A stretch of DNA of 64,000 bases, from NCBI GenBank assembly GCA_964494345.1, contig CAZBSI010000011.1, positions 29,828 to 93,827 on the forward strand. Reading direction: 5' to 3'. The notes under the pieces were generated by a model. That model worked only from the letters and a program-made list of their open reading frames with translations. It ran no database searches and had not been told where the DNA came from. Source of the stretch: DTKD01 sp964494345 (GTDB lineage Bacteria; Armatimonadota; UBA5829). This document shows, one piece after another, positions 45,993-53,866 of this stretch (position 1 is the first letter of the stretch; the number at the start of each line of letters is the position of its first letter). The position numbers and the translations under genes are program-made.

Positions 45993-47019
45993 GCCTGTAA
46001 ACAATAATAAAGGCGCGGCATATATGCTGGCATTGGTCACTTTGCTGGTCGGATGTGTGCTTGCATTAGCGATGCTGCGGGCGAGCAATACCTATTTCCT
46101 GGCCGAAGATTCCCGCAGCAAAAAACAACTGGAGGTTTACCTGGCTGAGGCGGGTGTCAATTATGCGTACTATCAAGTCCACTATCAAGGCAAATCACTT
46201 CCTTATTCGGCCGAGGTGAATCTGGAACGAGGCTCTTTCACGGTGCAGGCCATAGACGATGGCAATCGCGACCAATCGACTATGCTCATAACCAGTACCG
46301 GCAAGTGCGGTGCCAGCCAGGTAACCATCAAGCGCGTCACGCTCGGTTTGCTGCCATATAACTACACCTGGTGTGAGAATACCAGTATCTCATCCACCAA
46401 TCAGTTTACCAGCACAAACAACGAGCGCGGTTTTCGCACTAATAGTGACGCAAATCTTTTCTCTTTTTCCAATAATATCAACACGGGGATATGGAGCGCC
46501 GGCTACATAGTGGCTTACGGGTCTGTTTCCCCGCGCAACAGCAACAGTCCGCAGATAACGTTTCCAAACATCGCTTATTCCTATTATTTATCCAACGCAT
46601 CCTATTATTACAACTATGATGTATTATTCACGGGGCTGGACCGCGACGGAGATGTCATCATATACGTCATTGGCAACGCGACAATAAACATAAGTTCCAG
46701 CAAATATCGCGGAGCGTTGACTATCGTTTGCACAGGCAACATCACCGTCAAAAGCAGCCTTACTCCTCATAACACCAGCTCATTTCTCGCTCTGGTCACA
46801 ACCAGAGATATCATACTGGAACCAGGCGCTTCGAATATCACTGCGATACTCTATGCTCACAGACCCAACGGCAACGGCACTATACGCATAAATGGCAACA
46901 CGACCGTTGTGGGAAGCATATCCGCAGACGATGTCATAAGCAATGGCCGAATGGACCTAAACCGCGACACCAGGCTTAATCTGGACGTAATGCGAAGATT
47001 AAAGTTGCCCGGACTCTAA
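45982..47019 (+). CDS. PilX-like membrane-anchored protein with repeated beta-helix-like region
   Basis: 345 residues from the ATG at 45982, overlapping the previous stop. The N-terminus NNNKGAAYMLALVTLLVGCVLALAMLRASNTYFLAEDSRSKKQLEVYLAEAGVNYAYYQ (quoted in parts: GAAYMLALVTLLVGCVLALA) fits the PilX/PulK-type minor pilin or pilus-anchored protein. The canonical prepilin Gly-Phe processing site is not present. The C-terminal two-thirds have repeated N/T/S-rich strands (ATINISSSKYRGALTIVCTG, NITVKSSLTPHNTSSFLAL, SNITAILYAHRPNGNGTIR) suggestive of a right-handed beta-helix, and Asn-rich sequence. Probably a surface-exposed tip component or adhesin; inference from position and fold pattern. Confidence 0.65.
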   Translation: MLTKPVNNNKGAAYMLALVTLLVGCVLALAMLRASNTYFLAEDSRSKKQLEVYLAEAGVNYAYYQVHYQGKSLPYSAEVNLERGSFTVQAIDDGNRDQSTMLITSTGKCGASQVTIKRVTLGLLPYNYTWCENTSISSTNQFTSTNNERGFRTNSDANLFSFSNNINTGIWSAGYIVAYGSVSPRNSNSPQITFPNIAYSYYLSNASYYYNYDVLFTGLDRDGDVIIYVIGNATINISSSKYRGALTIVCTGNITVKSSLTPHNTSSFLALVTTRDIILEPGASNITAILYAHRPNGNGTIRINGNTTVVGSISADDVISNGRMDLNRDTRLNLDVMRRLKLPGL

Positions 47020-47058
47020 TGCAGTGGAGCAAATCAACCGAATAATAGACGGGGGACT

Positions 47059-48729
47059 ATGGATAAGAGAAGACGTGCCGAACGGCTAATAGCATCATTA
47101 AGATGGCTGGTAATCATTCTGGGGCTTGTGACGGTCTCCGACGCAATGCCTCGCGCCTATTTGCTGGCCGCTATCACCCTTGTCGGTGCATATAACGGCA
47201 TCCTGGTATACTGCTTATCAGATCCTGATCGTTTTGTGCAATGGGGCAGGAAGTGTTCGATCGCGGTAAGGGCGTTGGATACGGTGGTGATCAGCCTTGC
47301 GGTGATGGCCAGTGGCCCAAGTTCGCTTGTCTATTTGCTGTATTGGTTTGTATTGGTTAGTTTTGGTTTCACTTCTTCTGATGCCCGCAGGCTCAGTTTG
47401 GTTGGGGCAGGGGTAATGTGCGCCAACGTGGCAGCCACTATTCCCAGTTTTGCTCATATCCCGGGCGGATCATCGCTGGCTTCTGTGTTGGCGGTGCGCA
47501 GCGGCGTCATTCTTAGTGGCTTTTTCGTCGCCCTTTATGTGGCGAATGTCAAAAGTAGAGAGGAACTTGCGCACGATCGAGGGTCGTATCTCCAGGCTAT
47601 TCTGGATTGTGGCGCCAAACTGACCAGTTTCAAGAGCGCACACGAACTCGCCTTATACGTATTGGGCTCGGCGGTCAATGAGACCGGCACTGCTGGGGGC
47701 GAGTTACTGATGTTAAATGACGGCCATGAGCTGGAATGTGAAGCATTTTTCGCTGCTCCGGACAGCGGCATAGCCGGGGAGGCCCCTTCTGATAGCCAGC
47801 TTCGTTCCTATGCGAACTGGGTTATGGGCAGCAGGCGCGAGCTTTTAATCAAAACGGGCGGCAAGGCATCCGAAGACCAGGCTGCGCCCAACGACGACCG
47901 ACCTGTGATAGCTGTGCCACTTTTAGGGCAGTCGGCTGATGCCAATTCGGAGTCGGAAAACGCGGTCTTGGGTGTCTTGATTGTCTGGGGCTACCCTGGT
48001 GAGGATTTCGCCGACGATGCGCCGGATATACTGCGAATCTTTGCCGCTATTACAGGTGCGGCTATAATAAACCTGAGGCTTTATACGGACCTTCAAAAAT
48101 CATTCCTGCGCACTCTTCAGAGCCTCGCAAAGGGTTTGGAAGCTCGTGACGAGTACACCAGCGGCCATTCCGAGCGTGTTATGCAGGTGGCCTGTTTGAT
48201 AGCCGAACAACTCGACGTTCCGTCTGAGAATATGGACGCTTTGCGTAACGCATCTTTGCTGCATGATATCGGTAAAATCGGGGTGCCCGACGCCATACTT
48301 CGCAAGGCCGGCAAGCTCACCGCCGAGGAATGGGAAGCGATGCGCCAGCATCCTACTGTCAGCGAGCAGATATGCCGCCCGCTCGGCCTCAGCGAGGAGA
48401 TTTTGTTCCTGATTCTGCACCATCACGAGCGATTGGACGGCAGAGGTTATCCCGACAATTTGCCCCCGCAGGAACAGCCGCTGCTGCAGCGGATATTAGT
48501 GGTGGCGGATTCGTTTGACGCTATGCGTTCTCGCAGACCATACAGAGATCGTATGCCACAGGATGAACTTCTTTGTGAGCTGAACAGAAACGCGGGTCGT
48601 ACGCTGGACCCGACAGTGGTGGACGCTTTAATGCGGCTGATGGAGCAGGGGCAAGTGGATCCCATCTATGAAGGCCACGATTACCTGATAAACAACGTGT
48701 TCGACGAGAATCAACAAGAAGCGGCTTGA
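47059..48729 (+). CDS. membrane HD-GYP domain phosphodiesterase with GAF-like sensor
   Basis: 556 residues. Five to six transmembrane segments form the N-terminal sensor (about 1-165), then a GAF-like domain (about 175-345, AHELALYVLGSAVNETG ... DILRIFAAITGAAIINLRL). A complete HD-GYP domain follows: YTSGHSERVMQVACLIAEQ, HD in SLLHDIGKIGVPDAIL, HHHERLDGRGYPDNL and ADSFDAMRSRRPYRDRM. HD-GYP enzymes hydrolyse c-di-GMP, and membership here is intact. It follows the pilus operon by 39 bases in the same direction and may tune pilus function through c-di-GMP, since PilB carries an MshEN-type domain. GACGGGGGA precedes the ATG. Confidence 0.93.
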   Translation: MDKRRRAERLIASLRWLVIILGLVTVSDAMPRAYLLAAITLVGAYNGILVYCLSDPDRFVQWGRKCSIAVRALDTVVISLAVMASGPSSLVYLLYWFVLVSFGFTSSDARRLSLVGAGVMCANVAATIPSFAHIPGGSSLASVLAVRSGVILSGFFVALYVANVKSREELAHDRGSYLQAILDCGAKLTSFKSAHELALYVLGSAVNETGTAGGELLMLNDGHELECEAFFAAPDSGIAGEAPSDSQLRSYANWVMGSRRELLIKTGGKASEDQAAPNDDRPVIAVPLLGQSADANSESENAVLGVLIVWGYPGEDFADDAPDILRIFAAITGAAIINLRLYTDLQKSFLRTLQSLAKGLEARDEYTSGHSERVMQVACLIAEQLDVPSENMDALRNASLLHDIGKIGVPDAILRKAGKLTAEEWEAMRQHPTVSEQICRPLGLSEEILFLILHHHERLDGRGYPDNLPPQEQPLLQRILVVADSFDAMRSRRPYRDRMPQDELLCELNRNAGRTLDPTVVDALMRLMEQGQVDPIYEGHDYLINNVFDENQQEAA

Positions 48730-48810
48730 TATAAATTAACAAGCGCGCTCAAAATTGATTGTCAATCTACCGAACCGCCGCTTCCGGACTTCAAAATGGC
48801 GGCATTACAG

Positions 48811-48896
48811 TCATCCTGCGCGCAGTGGCAGGATGACGCGCCAATCGTAGTCTTTTCGACCACATTTCTGGCTTTCGCCTTTTTCGCGCTTCCCCA
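48811..48896. repeat. dispersed repeat, variant copy
   Basis: TCATCCTGCGCGCAGTGGCA followed by GGATGACGCG at 48811-48840, then a CGCCTTTTTCGCGCTTCCCC-type module near 48861-48896 and short 'caacctccaactacc' words. Same family as the copy at 32475. It fills the gap between the HD-GYP gene and the next gene. Confidence 0.75.
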
Positions 48897-48964
48897 ACCT
48901 CCAACTACCAATTTCCAACCTCCAAATGCTATACTGGGTATACTTCGCCTGACGGAGGGATAAA

Positions 48965-50350
48965 GTGGTCGACAGATTTCTGCTCATACTGCTAGCGCTC
49001 GCTTGCCCCACAGCCGCTTTTGCGGTCAAAAGCATTACGGTTGAATCCTCGTTTTCATACTATAAAGATCGCAGCGAGGAGAGCATAGTCGAGGAGCTTA
49101 AGGCCAACGACTATCGTGATGTGCGCCTGCTAAGCGGCGCCCCTAAACTGGTCAAGGCATTCAAAGATGCCAGCGTGAGGGTCTGGTATCTCACCTTTAT
49201 GAACGGGACATATTCGACCAGAGGACTACCTGAAGGTTGGGACAAGTGGCAGATGAAGCTGCGCAAATCCGGCAACCCCGACGGCTTCACTTATCTGTGC
49301 TGTAACAATCCGGAGTACAGGGAATGGAAGCGCAAACAAATCGTCGAGGCGCTCAATTCGGACGGCTACGATGGCGTCGACCTTGTCGAACCTTTCTTTC
49401 CCGCGTATCCAGGGCCGTCGTCAGGCCTATACGGGTGCCTTTGCGACCACTGCGTTGCGGCGTTCAAAAAAATGTATCCCGATGTAACCGATTTGCCGGA
49501 CTTTTCCGATGCAAAATCCCCTCACTATTGGAAGACGGATAAGACTCTTTATGAAAAATGGGTCGGGTTTCGAGCAGTCAGTGTGGTGAGTTTTCTCGAC
49601 GAGATAGTAAACGGCAAGGACGGGATTCGCGAGAAGTGTCCCAAAGTAAAGGTAGCCACCTGGAGCCTCGGGTTGGACGTCGCCGATCAGATCACTAAAC
49701 TCCGGGAGGCCGAAGGTCTCGACGCAGCCGCGATAGTCAAGCGGGTCAAGCCGGATATGCACGTGATTCAAACTCATTGGCCGGATTGGACCAAGTCATC
49801 GCTGCCCTCAAAATATCCGGCCAAATATAAGCCTGTTATAGACTCTATTCGAGAAGTATCCCCTCGTCTGCCGCTGATGCTGCAGACTGATATAGGCTCT
49901 CTTATGGATATGCGACGCAGCAGGAGCTGGCTCGACGAAGTTGAGAAAAACGCGAAAGCGGCGGGTTTTGAGGAAGTTACCAGTTACGAATACTCCATCG
50001 GCAGGTATATGTATACCGAGCCTCCAAAAGTAGTCAAAATCGAGCCTGAACCGGGCGGCCTAAAGCTGGTCTTTCACAAACGCCTTAATGCCGCAACTGC
50101 GTCAAACATCGGCAATTATACGGTCAGCTCAGGCAAGGTAGATTATGTGCGAGTCGACGGCAACATTGTGAGGCTCTCCATATCCGGTGCGGATGGGGAA
50201 ATTGAGGTGACGATGTCCGGGATAAGTGACGACGAATCTCGCAGGCTATACCACGATAAGCCCGCCTGCGTGATAGATGAAAACACCGGGGCACAATTGT
50301 CGGACACACCCGATTCCAAAGAGGATAAGGACACAGAAAACGACTTCTAG
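48965..50350 (+). CDS. secreted TIM-barrel protein with C-terminal Ig-like domain
   Basis: 461 residues from a GTG at 48965 with GGAGGGA before it. Signal peptide about residues 1-19 (LLILLALACPTAAFA). The body (about 20-345) has a barrel pattern with DGYDGVDLVEPFFPAYPG, ATWSLGLDVADQITKLREAEG, and VKPDMHVIQTHWPDWTKSS. The C-terminal portion (about 350-440, VVKIEPEPGGLKLVFHKRLN) looks like an Ig-like or carbohydrate-associated strand domain. Glycosidase-like, but no catalytic pair can be assigned. The tail is Glu/Asp/Lys-rich. It converges on the PP2C-phosphatase gene, leaving 9 bases between stops. Function unknown. Confidence 0.65.
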   Translation: MVDRFLLILLALACPTAAFAVKSITVESSFSYYKDRSEESIVEELKANDYRDVRLLSGAPKLVKAFKDASVRVWYLTFMNGTYSTRGLPEGWDKWQMKLRKSGNPDGFTYLCCNNPEYREWKRKQIVEALNSDGYDGVDLVEPFFPAYPGPSSGLYGCLCDHCVAAFKKMYPDVTDLPDFSDAKSPHYWKTDKTLYEKWVGFRAVSVVSFLDEIVNGKDGIREKCPKVKVATWSLGLDVADQITKLREAEGLDAAAIVKRVKPDMHVIQTHWPDWTKSSLPSKYPAKYKPVIDSIREVSPRLPLMLQTDIGSLMDMRRSRSWLDEVEKNAKAAGFEEVTSYEYSIGRYMYTEPPKVVKIEPEPGGLKLVFHKRLNAATASNIGNYTVSSGKVDYVRVDGNIVRLSISGADGEIEVTMSGISDDESRRLYHDKPACVIDENTGAQLSDTPDSKEDKDTENDF

Positions 50351-50359
50351 GGCGTTTCT

Positions 50360-51619
50360 CTAATCCACCTGTATCGCGACCATCGTGAGGTCGTCGAGAT
50401 GCTGCGGTTCGCCGATCTGCCTGATAAGCTCGTCTCCCCAGGTCCGTATATCGCTGCCTGCCAGTTTTTCTATGAAATCACGCAGCGCGCCGATGCCGTC
50501 GCCGTTCGACAGCGCATCCGTCACGCCGTCGGTATACAGCACTACGGTGTCCCCTGGCTGCAACTGAAGAGTCTGCACCGTGTAATCCGGATGCGTCAGG
50601 ACAGCCAATGGTGGGTCTGAATGCTCGGGAGAGAGCGTCTCACCATTTTGACGGACTACAATCGGCGGCATATGCCCGGCATTTACATAGGCAAACTCCC
50701 GCTTTTCAACATCGAATCTGCCATATAGCATGGTGACGAACATGTCATCTGTGGTGATGGGGAGCATGCTTTCGTTGGCTGCGCGCGCCATTGCCGCGAG
50801 ATCATCGGACATATTCACCCGAACCGCGTATTTACAGCTCGACACCAGCAGCGCGGCCGGCACCCCTTTGCCGGATACATCCGCAATCAACACCCCGGGC
50901 TGCCGGTTGTGGACCGGATAGAAGTCGTACGTATCTCCTCCAACTTCCCTGGCGGGTTTATAGGTTGTGGCAATATGCAGCCGTTCGACCGCTGGGATTT
51001 CCGGAGGAAGCTGGGCGCGCTGGATAGTGGCCGCCACCTCCATTTCACGCTGATTGGCCGCCCGTTGAGCGTGTAACTGAAGCGCATCGTCGTCCAGCGC
51101 CCGAATGCGCTCCCGCAGCGCCCCGGCGATAAATGCCGTCAGGAAGAGATAGGGTATGGTGCGCACGGCATCCGTGCCGAGGCCGCCGTGTTTATGAGAT
51201 GCCGATGCGATCAAATCAATAGGCAGAGAGATCAACGTCAGCGCGACAGCACACAGCAGCGCACCGCGCAAGCCGTAATTAACCGCCGCGATAATCACCA
51301 CGATATAATAAAGAGGATAAAACGGGCTCAATATCCCATCGCTGAAATACACCACTGCGCTGACCATAACGATATCGCCAAGCAGGACTAAAATCGGTCT
51401 TTTCAGCCACGGCAAACGACGTGCTGCCCGCTGAAGTAACAATGTGGCGGCTGCGATCACCGCGATGGTGATCATCACCGGCAGCCGGGACACCTCAGCC
51501 CAACTGAAGGGTATCTGCCACGCTGCAAGGAATACATACGCAAATGTCGCCCAGCGTATGGCTGACATCAATCGGTGTAGGGGCTCAGTTGTAACGGGAT
51601 CAGCACGTTCTGTTCGCAT
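50360..51619 (-). CDS. membrane-anchored PP2C/SpoIIE-type serine phosphatase
   Basis: 419 residues. The ATG at 51619 is chosen because earlier in-frame codons lie in the dnaA upstream region. N-terminal domain (about residues 17-180) holds five or six hydrophobic segments (VFLAAWQIPFSWAEV, LLGDIVMVSAVVYFSDG, TIPYLFLTAFIAGALRERI). A short coiled linker leads to the SpoIIE/PP2C domain (about 195-419): REVGGDTYDFY, VLIADVSGKGVPAALLVSS, FAYVNAGHMPPIV, VLYTDGVTDALSNGDG and HLDDLTMVAIQVD. Metal-binding Asp residues are present, so it is probably active. Such phosphatases act on anti-sigma-factor antagonists; no partner is seen nearby. It faces away from dnaA. Confidence 0.9.
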   Translation of the reverse strand: MRTERADPVTTEPLHRLMSAIRWATFAYVFLAAWQIPFSWAEVSRLPVMITIAVIAAATLLLQRAARRLPWLKRPILVLLGDIVMVSAVVYFSDGILSPFYPLYYIVVIIAAVNYGLRGALLCAVALTLISLPIDLIASASHKHGGLGTDAVRTIPYLFLTAFIAGALRERIRALDDDALQLHAQRAANQREMEVAATIQRAQLPPEIPAVERLHIATTYKPAREVGGDTYDFYPVHNRQPGVLIADVSGKGVPAALLVSSCKYAVRVNMSDDLAAMARAANESMLPITTDDMFVTMLYGRFDVEKREFAYVNAGHMPPIVVRQNGETLSPEHSDPPLAVLTHPDYTVQTLQLQPGDTVVLYTDGVTDALSNGDGIGALRDFIEKLAGSDIRTWGDELIRQIGEPQHLDDLTMVAIQVD

Positions 51620-51691
51620 TCGATTATTACCTGTTCTCAAATACGTCAAATGATATTCAGTCGTTCCCTCTACAATACATCGCAAAAAAGA

Positions 51692-51700
51692 TGTGGGTAA
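51692..51700. promoter_or_regulatory. single DnaA-box-like site upstream of dnaA
   Basis: TGTGGGTAA is one mismatch from the consensus TGTGGATAA (reverse of TTATCCACA). No further boxes and no AT-rich unwinding region were recognised in this 105-base gap, so it fits autoregulation of dnaA better than an origin. Confidence 0.35.
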
Positions 51701-51730
51701 TAATGCCCGGCTTTTTTACCCCGAATGCCA

Positions 51731-51760
51731 TTGAATCACTTAGAGTTGGGATGCTATAAT
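51731..51760 (+). promoter_or_regulatory. candidate dnaA promoter
   Basis: TTGAAT at 51731-51736 and an exact TATAAT at 51755-51760 with an 18-base spacer. A transcript starting near 51767 would exclude the ATG at 51725, which supports a translation start further down, near 51806. Confidence 0.65.
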
Positions 51761-51805
51761 CTTGCCGTCCCCTATTATACTACTTCGCTGGTGGGTCGGG
51801 AAAAA

Positions 51806-53194
51806 TTGTCAGAAAAACAACTCCAACTTGGTGAGGATGCTGCCTTTCTGGCACTGCAGGAAGCGTGGTCTAATGCAATGACTGCGCTGAAGGACATGGT
51901 CGGTGAGGTGTCGTTCAAAAGCTGGATCAAAACAGCTTTCCCGCTCCGTATGCAGGGGGATACCGCTGTATTAGGCACAAACAGCAACTTCGCGAAGCAC
52001 TGGCTGGAAAACAAACACGCCGAAGCTATCAAGCAAATCCTGTCTCAGCACCTTGGTTTTGATATAAAACTCAAAGTAGAGATACAGGAGCGCGAAGAGC
52101 CGCCGCTGATGGCCGATAAGCTGCCTCCGAAGCCGAAACCGCAGACGAATCTCAGCGACGAGGCCGTCTTCCAACCACTCAATGAAAAGTATTCTTTCGA
52201 GAACTTTGTTGTTGGCCCAACAAACAGGCTTGCACACGCGTGTGCGGCCGCTATCGCCGAGCAGCCCGGAAGCACCTACAACCCTCTGTTCATATACGGC
52301 GGCGCGGGGTTGGGCAAGTCCCATCTTATGCATGCGGTGGGCCTCTCCGCACTGCAGACGCATCCCGATTATCGAGTGGTCTACGTCTCAGGCGAACAGT
52401 TCACATATCATTATGTTACGTCTTTAAGAGAGCATCGCACGGCGGAGTTTCGGCGAAGATACAGAAACGTCGATTTGTGGCTTGTCGATGACGTGCAGTT
52501 CCTGATGGGCAAGGAGCGCACCGAAGAGGAGTTCTTCCATACATATAACGAGATATACGAAACCGGCAAACAGATAGTCCTCACCAGCGACAGGCCGCCG
52601 AGGGATCTCGAACTTGACACGAGGCTGAGGTCACGTTTCGAGTGTGGTATGCTGGCCGATATTTCCCCTCCGGACCTTGAGACGAGAATGGCTATCCTGC
52701 AGACTAAGGCGCGGAGCGGGTCTGTGGCTTTGTCCGATGAGGTTATTTTATACATAGCGCAGCTCATAACATCGAATATTCGCCAACTCGAAGGCGCTAT
52801 GATTAAGCTGCACGCCTACGCCTCGTTGATGAAAACCGAGGTCACGCCGTCTCTTGCCGAAGAAGTCCTCGGGGAATACTACGTAAACAACGCGCCCCCA
52901 GTCATCGATGCGGGCAAGATCGTAGAAGAAGTCGCGGATCGTTTCGGAATCGAGCCTGCGGATATAAAAGGCAAGTGCCGGGGTAAAGAGATAGTAATCT
53001 CGAGACAGGTGGCGATGTATTTGATGAGAATACTCACCGAATCGTCACTGCCGGCCATAGGCAAGGCGTTTGGCGGAAAAGACCACTCCACTGTGTTGCA
53101 CGCGTGCAGAAAAATCGAGGAGAAAATAGCCGGGGATCGTGCTTTTGCGGCACAGGTCGATGAGCTATCCAGGCGATTGCGCAAAGAGCGTTAA
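51806..53194 (+). CDS. dnaA: chromosomal replication initiator DnaA
   Basis: About 462 residues from the TTG at 51806; the GTG at 51791 is the alternative, and codons before the predicted transcription start near 51767 are excluded. Domain I (EAWSNAMTALKDMVGEVSFKSW) comes first, then a short variable linker, and the AAA+ domain III with Walker A GGAGLGKSH (about residue 164), Walker B LWLVDDVQFL and the sensor/arginine motifs (RSRFECGML). Domain IV (about 370-462) carries the DNA-binding signature GGKDHSTVLHA. Initiates replication by binding DnaA boxes. The context is unusual: dnaN, recF and gyrB do not follow; instead a corrinoid adenosyltransferase gene starts one base after the stop. Orientation and spacing suggest cotranscription. 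Confidence 0.95.
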   Translation: MSEKQLQLGEDAAFLALQEAWSNAMTALKDMVGEVSFKSWIKTAFPLRMQGDTAVLGTNSNFAKHWLENKHAEAIKQILSQHLGFDIKLKVEIQEREEPPLMADKLPPKPKPQTNLSDEAVFQPLNEKYSFENFVVGPTNRLAHACAAAIAEQPGSTYNPLFIYGGAGLGKSHLMHAVGLSALQTHPDYRVVYVSGEQFTYHYVTSLREHRTAEFRRRYRNVDLWLVDDVQFLMGKERTEEEFFHTYNEIYETGKQIVLTSDRPPRDLELDTRLRSRFECGMLADISPPDLETRMAILQTKARSGSVALSDEVILYIAQLITSNIRQLEGAMIKLHAYASLMKTEVTPSLAEEVLGEYYVNNAPPVIDAGKIVEEVADRFGIEPADIKGKCRGKEIVISRQVAMYLMRILTESSLPAIGKAFGGKDHSTVLHACRKIEEKIAGDRAFAAQVDELSRRLRKER

Positions 53195-53195
53195 A

Positions 53196-53738
53196 ATGAC
53201 CGATCACCTCCTGTCATACGGCTTAATCTCGGTCTACACGGGTTCGGGACGGGGCAAAACCACCGCGGCGTTGGGTTTGGCGCTGAGGGTTCTGGGGTGG
53301 GGCGGACGAGTCTGTGTGGTGCAGTTTATTAAAGGCTACTCTGAGATCGGCGAGGCCAAATTTGCGCAAAAGTACACGGATCGCTTTACTCTGATGCAGT
53401 TCGCCTCATCTGGCATACTTTCAATAACCGAAGATGATCTGCCACATCGCCGCGCCGCCGCACAAGAGGCCCTGGTCTTTGCAGAAGCCACCATTTCCGA
53501 AGGCCACTTCGACCTTGTCATCCTCGACGAGATCAACAACGCAATGCACTACAACTTAGTAGATTTGTCGCGTGTAATAAAGATGCTTCGGACGAAGCCC
53601 GCACACGTCGAGCTTGTTCTAACAGGCAGATTGGCGCCGGAGGCGATTATCGAGCTGGCAGACTACGTCACCGAAATGCAGCAGATCAAACACCCCTTCG
53701 AATCCGGCATCTCGGCCCGCAGAGGAGTAGATTACTAA
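53196..53738 (+). CDS. cobA: ATP:corrinoid adenosyltransferase
   Basis: 180 residues from the ATG at 53196, one base after the dnaA stop. CobA/CobO/BtuR-type enzymes transfer the 5'-deoxyadenosyl group of ATP to Co(I) corrinoids to make adenosylcobalamin. The start reads LISVYTGSGRGKTTAALGLALRVLGWGGRVCVVQFIKG, with an unusual P-loop variant (GSGRGKTT), and DEINNAMHYNLVDLSRV and LTGRLAPEAI follow, both typical of the family. It can supply AdoCbl for the B12 mutase-like enzyme encoded at 22695. No other B12 biosynthesis gene is in the window. Confidence 0.93.
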   Translation: MTDHLLSYGLISVYTGSGRGKTTAALGLALRVLGWGGRVCVVQFIKGYSEIGEAKFAQKYTDRFTLMQFASSGILSITEDDLPHRRAAAQEALVFAEATISEGHFDLVILDEINNAMHYNLVDLSRVIKMLRTKPAHVELVLTGRLAPEAIIELADYVTEMQQIKHPFESGISARRGVDY

Positions 53739-53752
53739 CTCGACAATACCTC

Positions 53753-53819
53753 CGTCATTCCGAGCGAAGCGAGGAATCAGCCATTTTCGATGTCCGATAT
53801 CCGAGCTTCGGAGTCCGAC
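53753..53819. repeat. dispersed composite repeat after the corrinoid adenosyltransferase gene
   Basis: CGTCATTCCGAGCGAAGCGA followed by GGAATCAGCC at 53753-53782, immediately followed by CGATGTCCGATATCCGAG ending in GAGTCCGA at 53789-53818. The second part matches, at the same length, the start of the 178-bp tandem repeat at 20756, showing that the two modules travel together. Confidence 0.85.
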
Positions 53820-53866
53820 AGGCCGGGACAGAGTCCCGGCCACTGAGTTCCGTATGTGAAGTAATC

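Noticed and set aside
51620..51805. Replication origin at dnaA
   Set aside because: Only one DnaA-box-like site (TGTGGGTAA) and no AT-rich unwinding segment; dnaN is not adjacent. Not enough for an oriC call.
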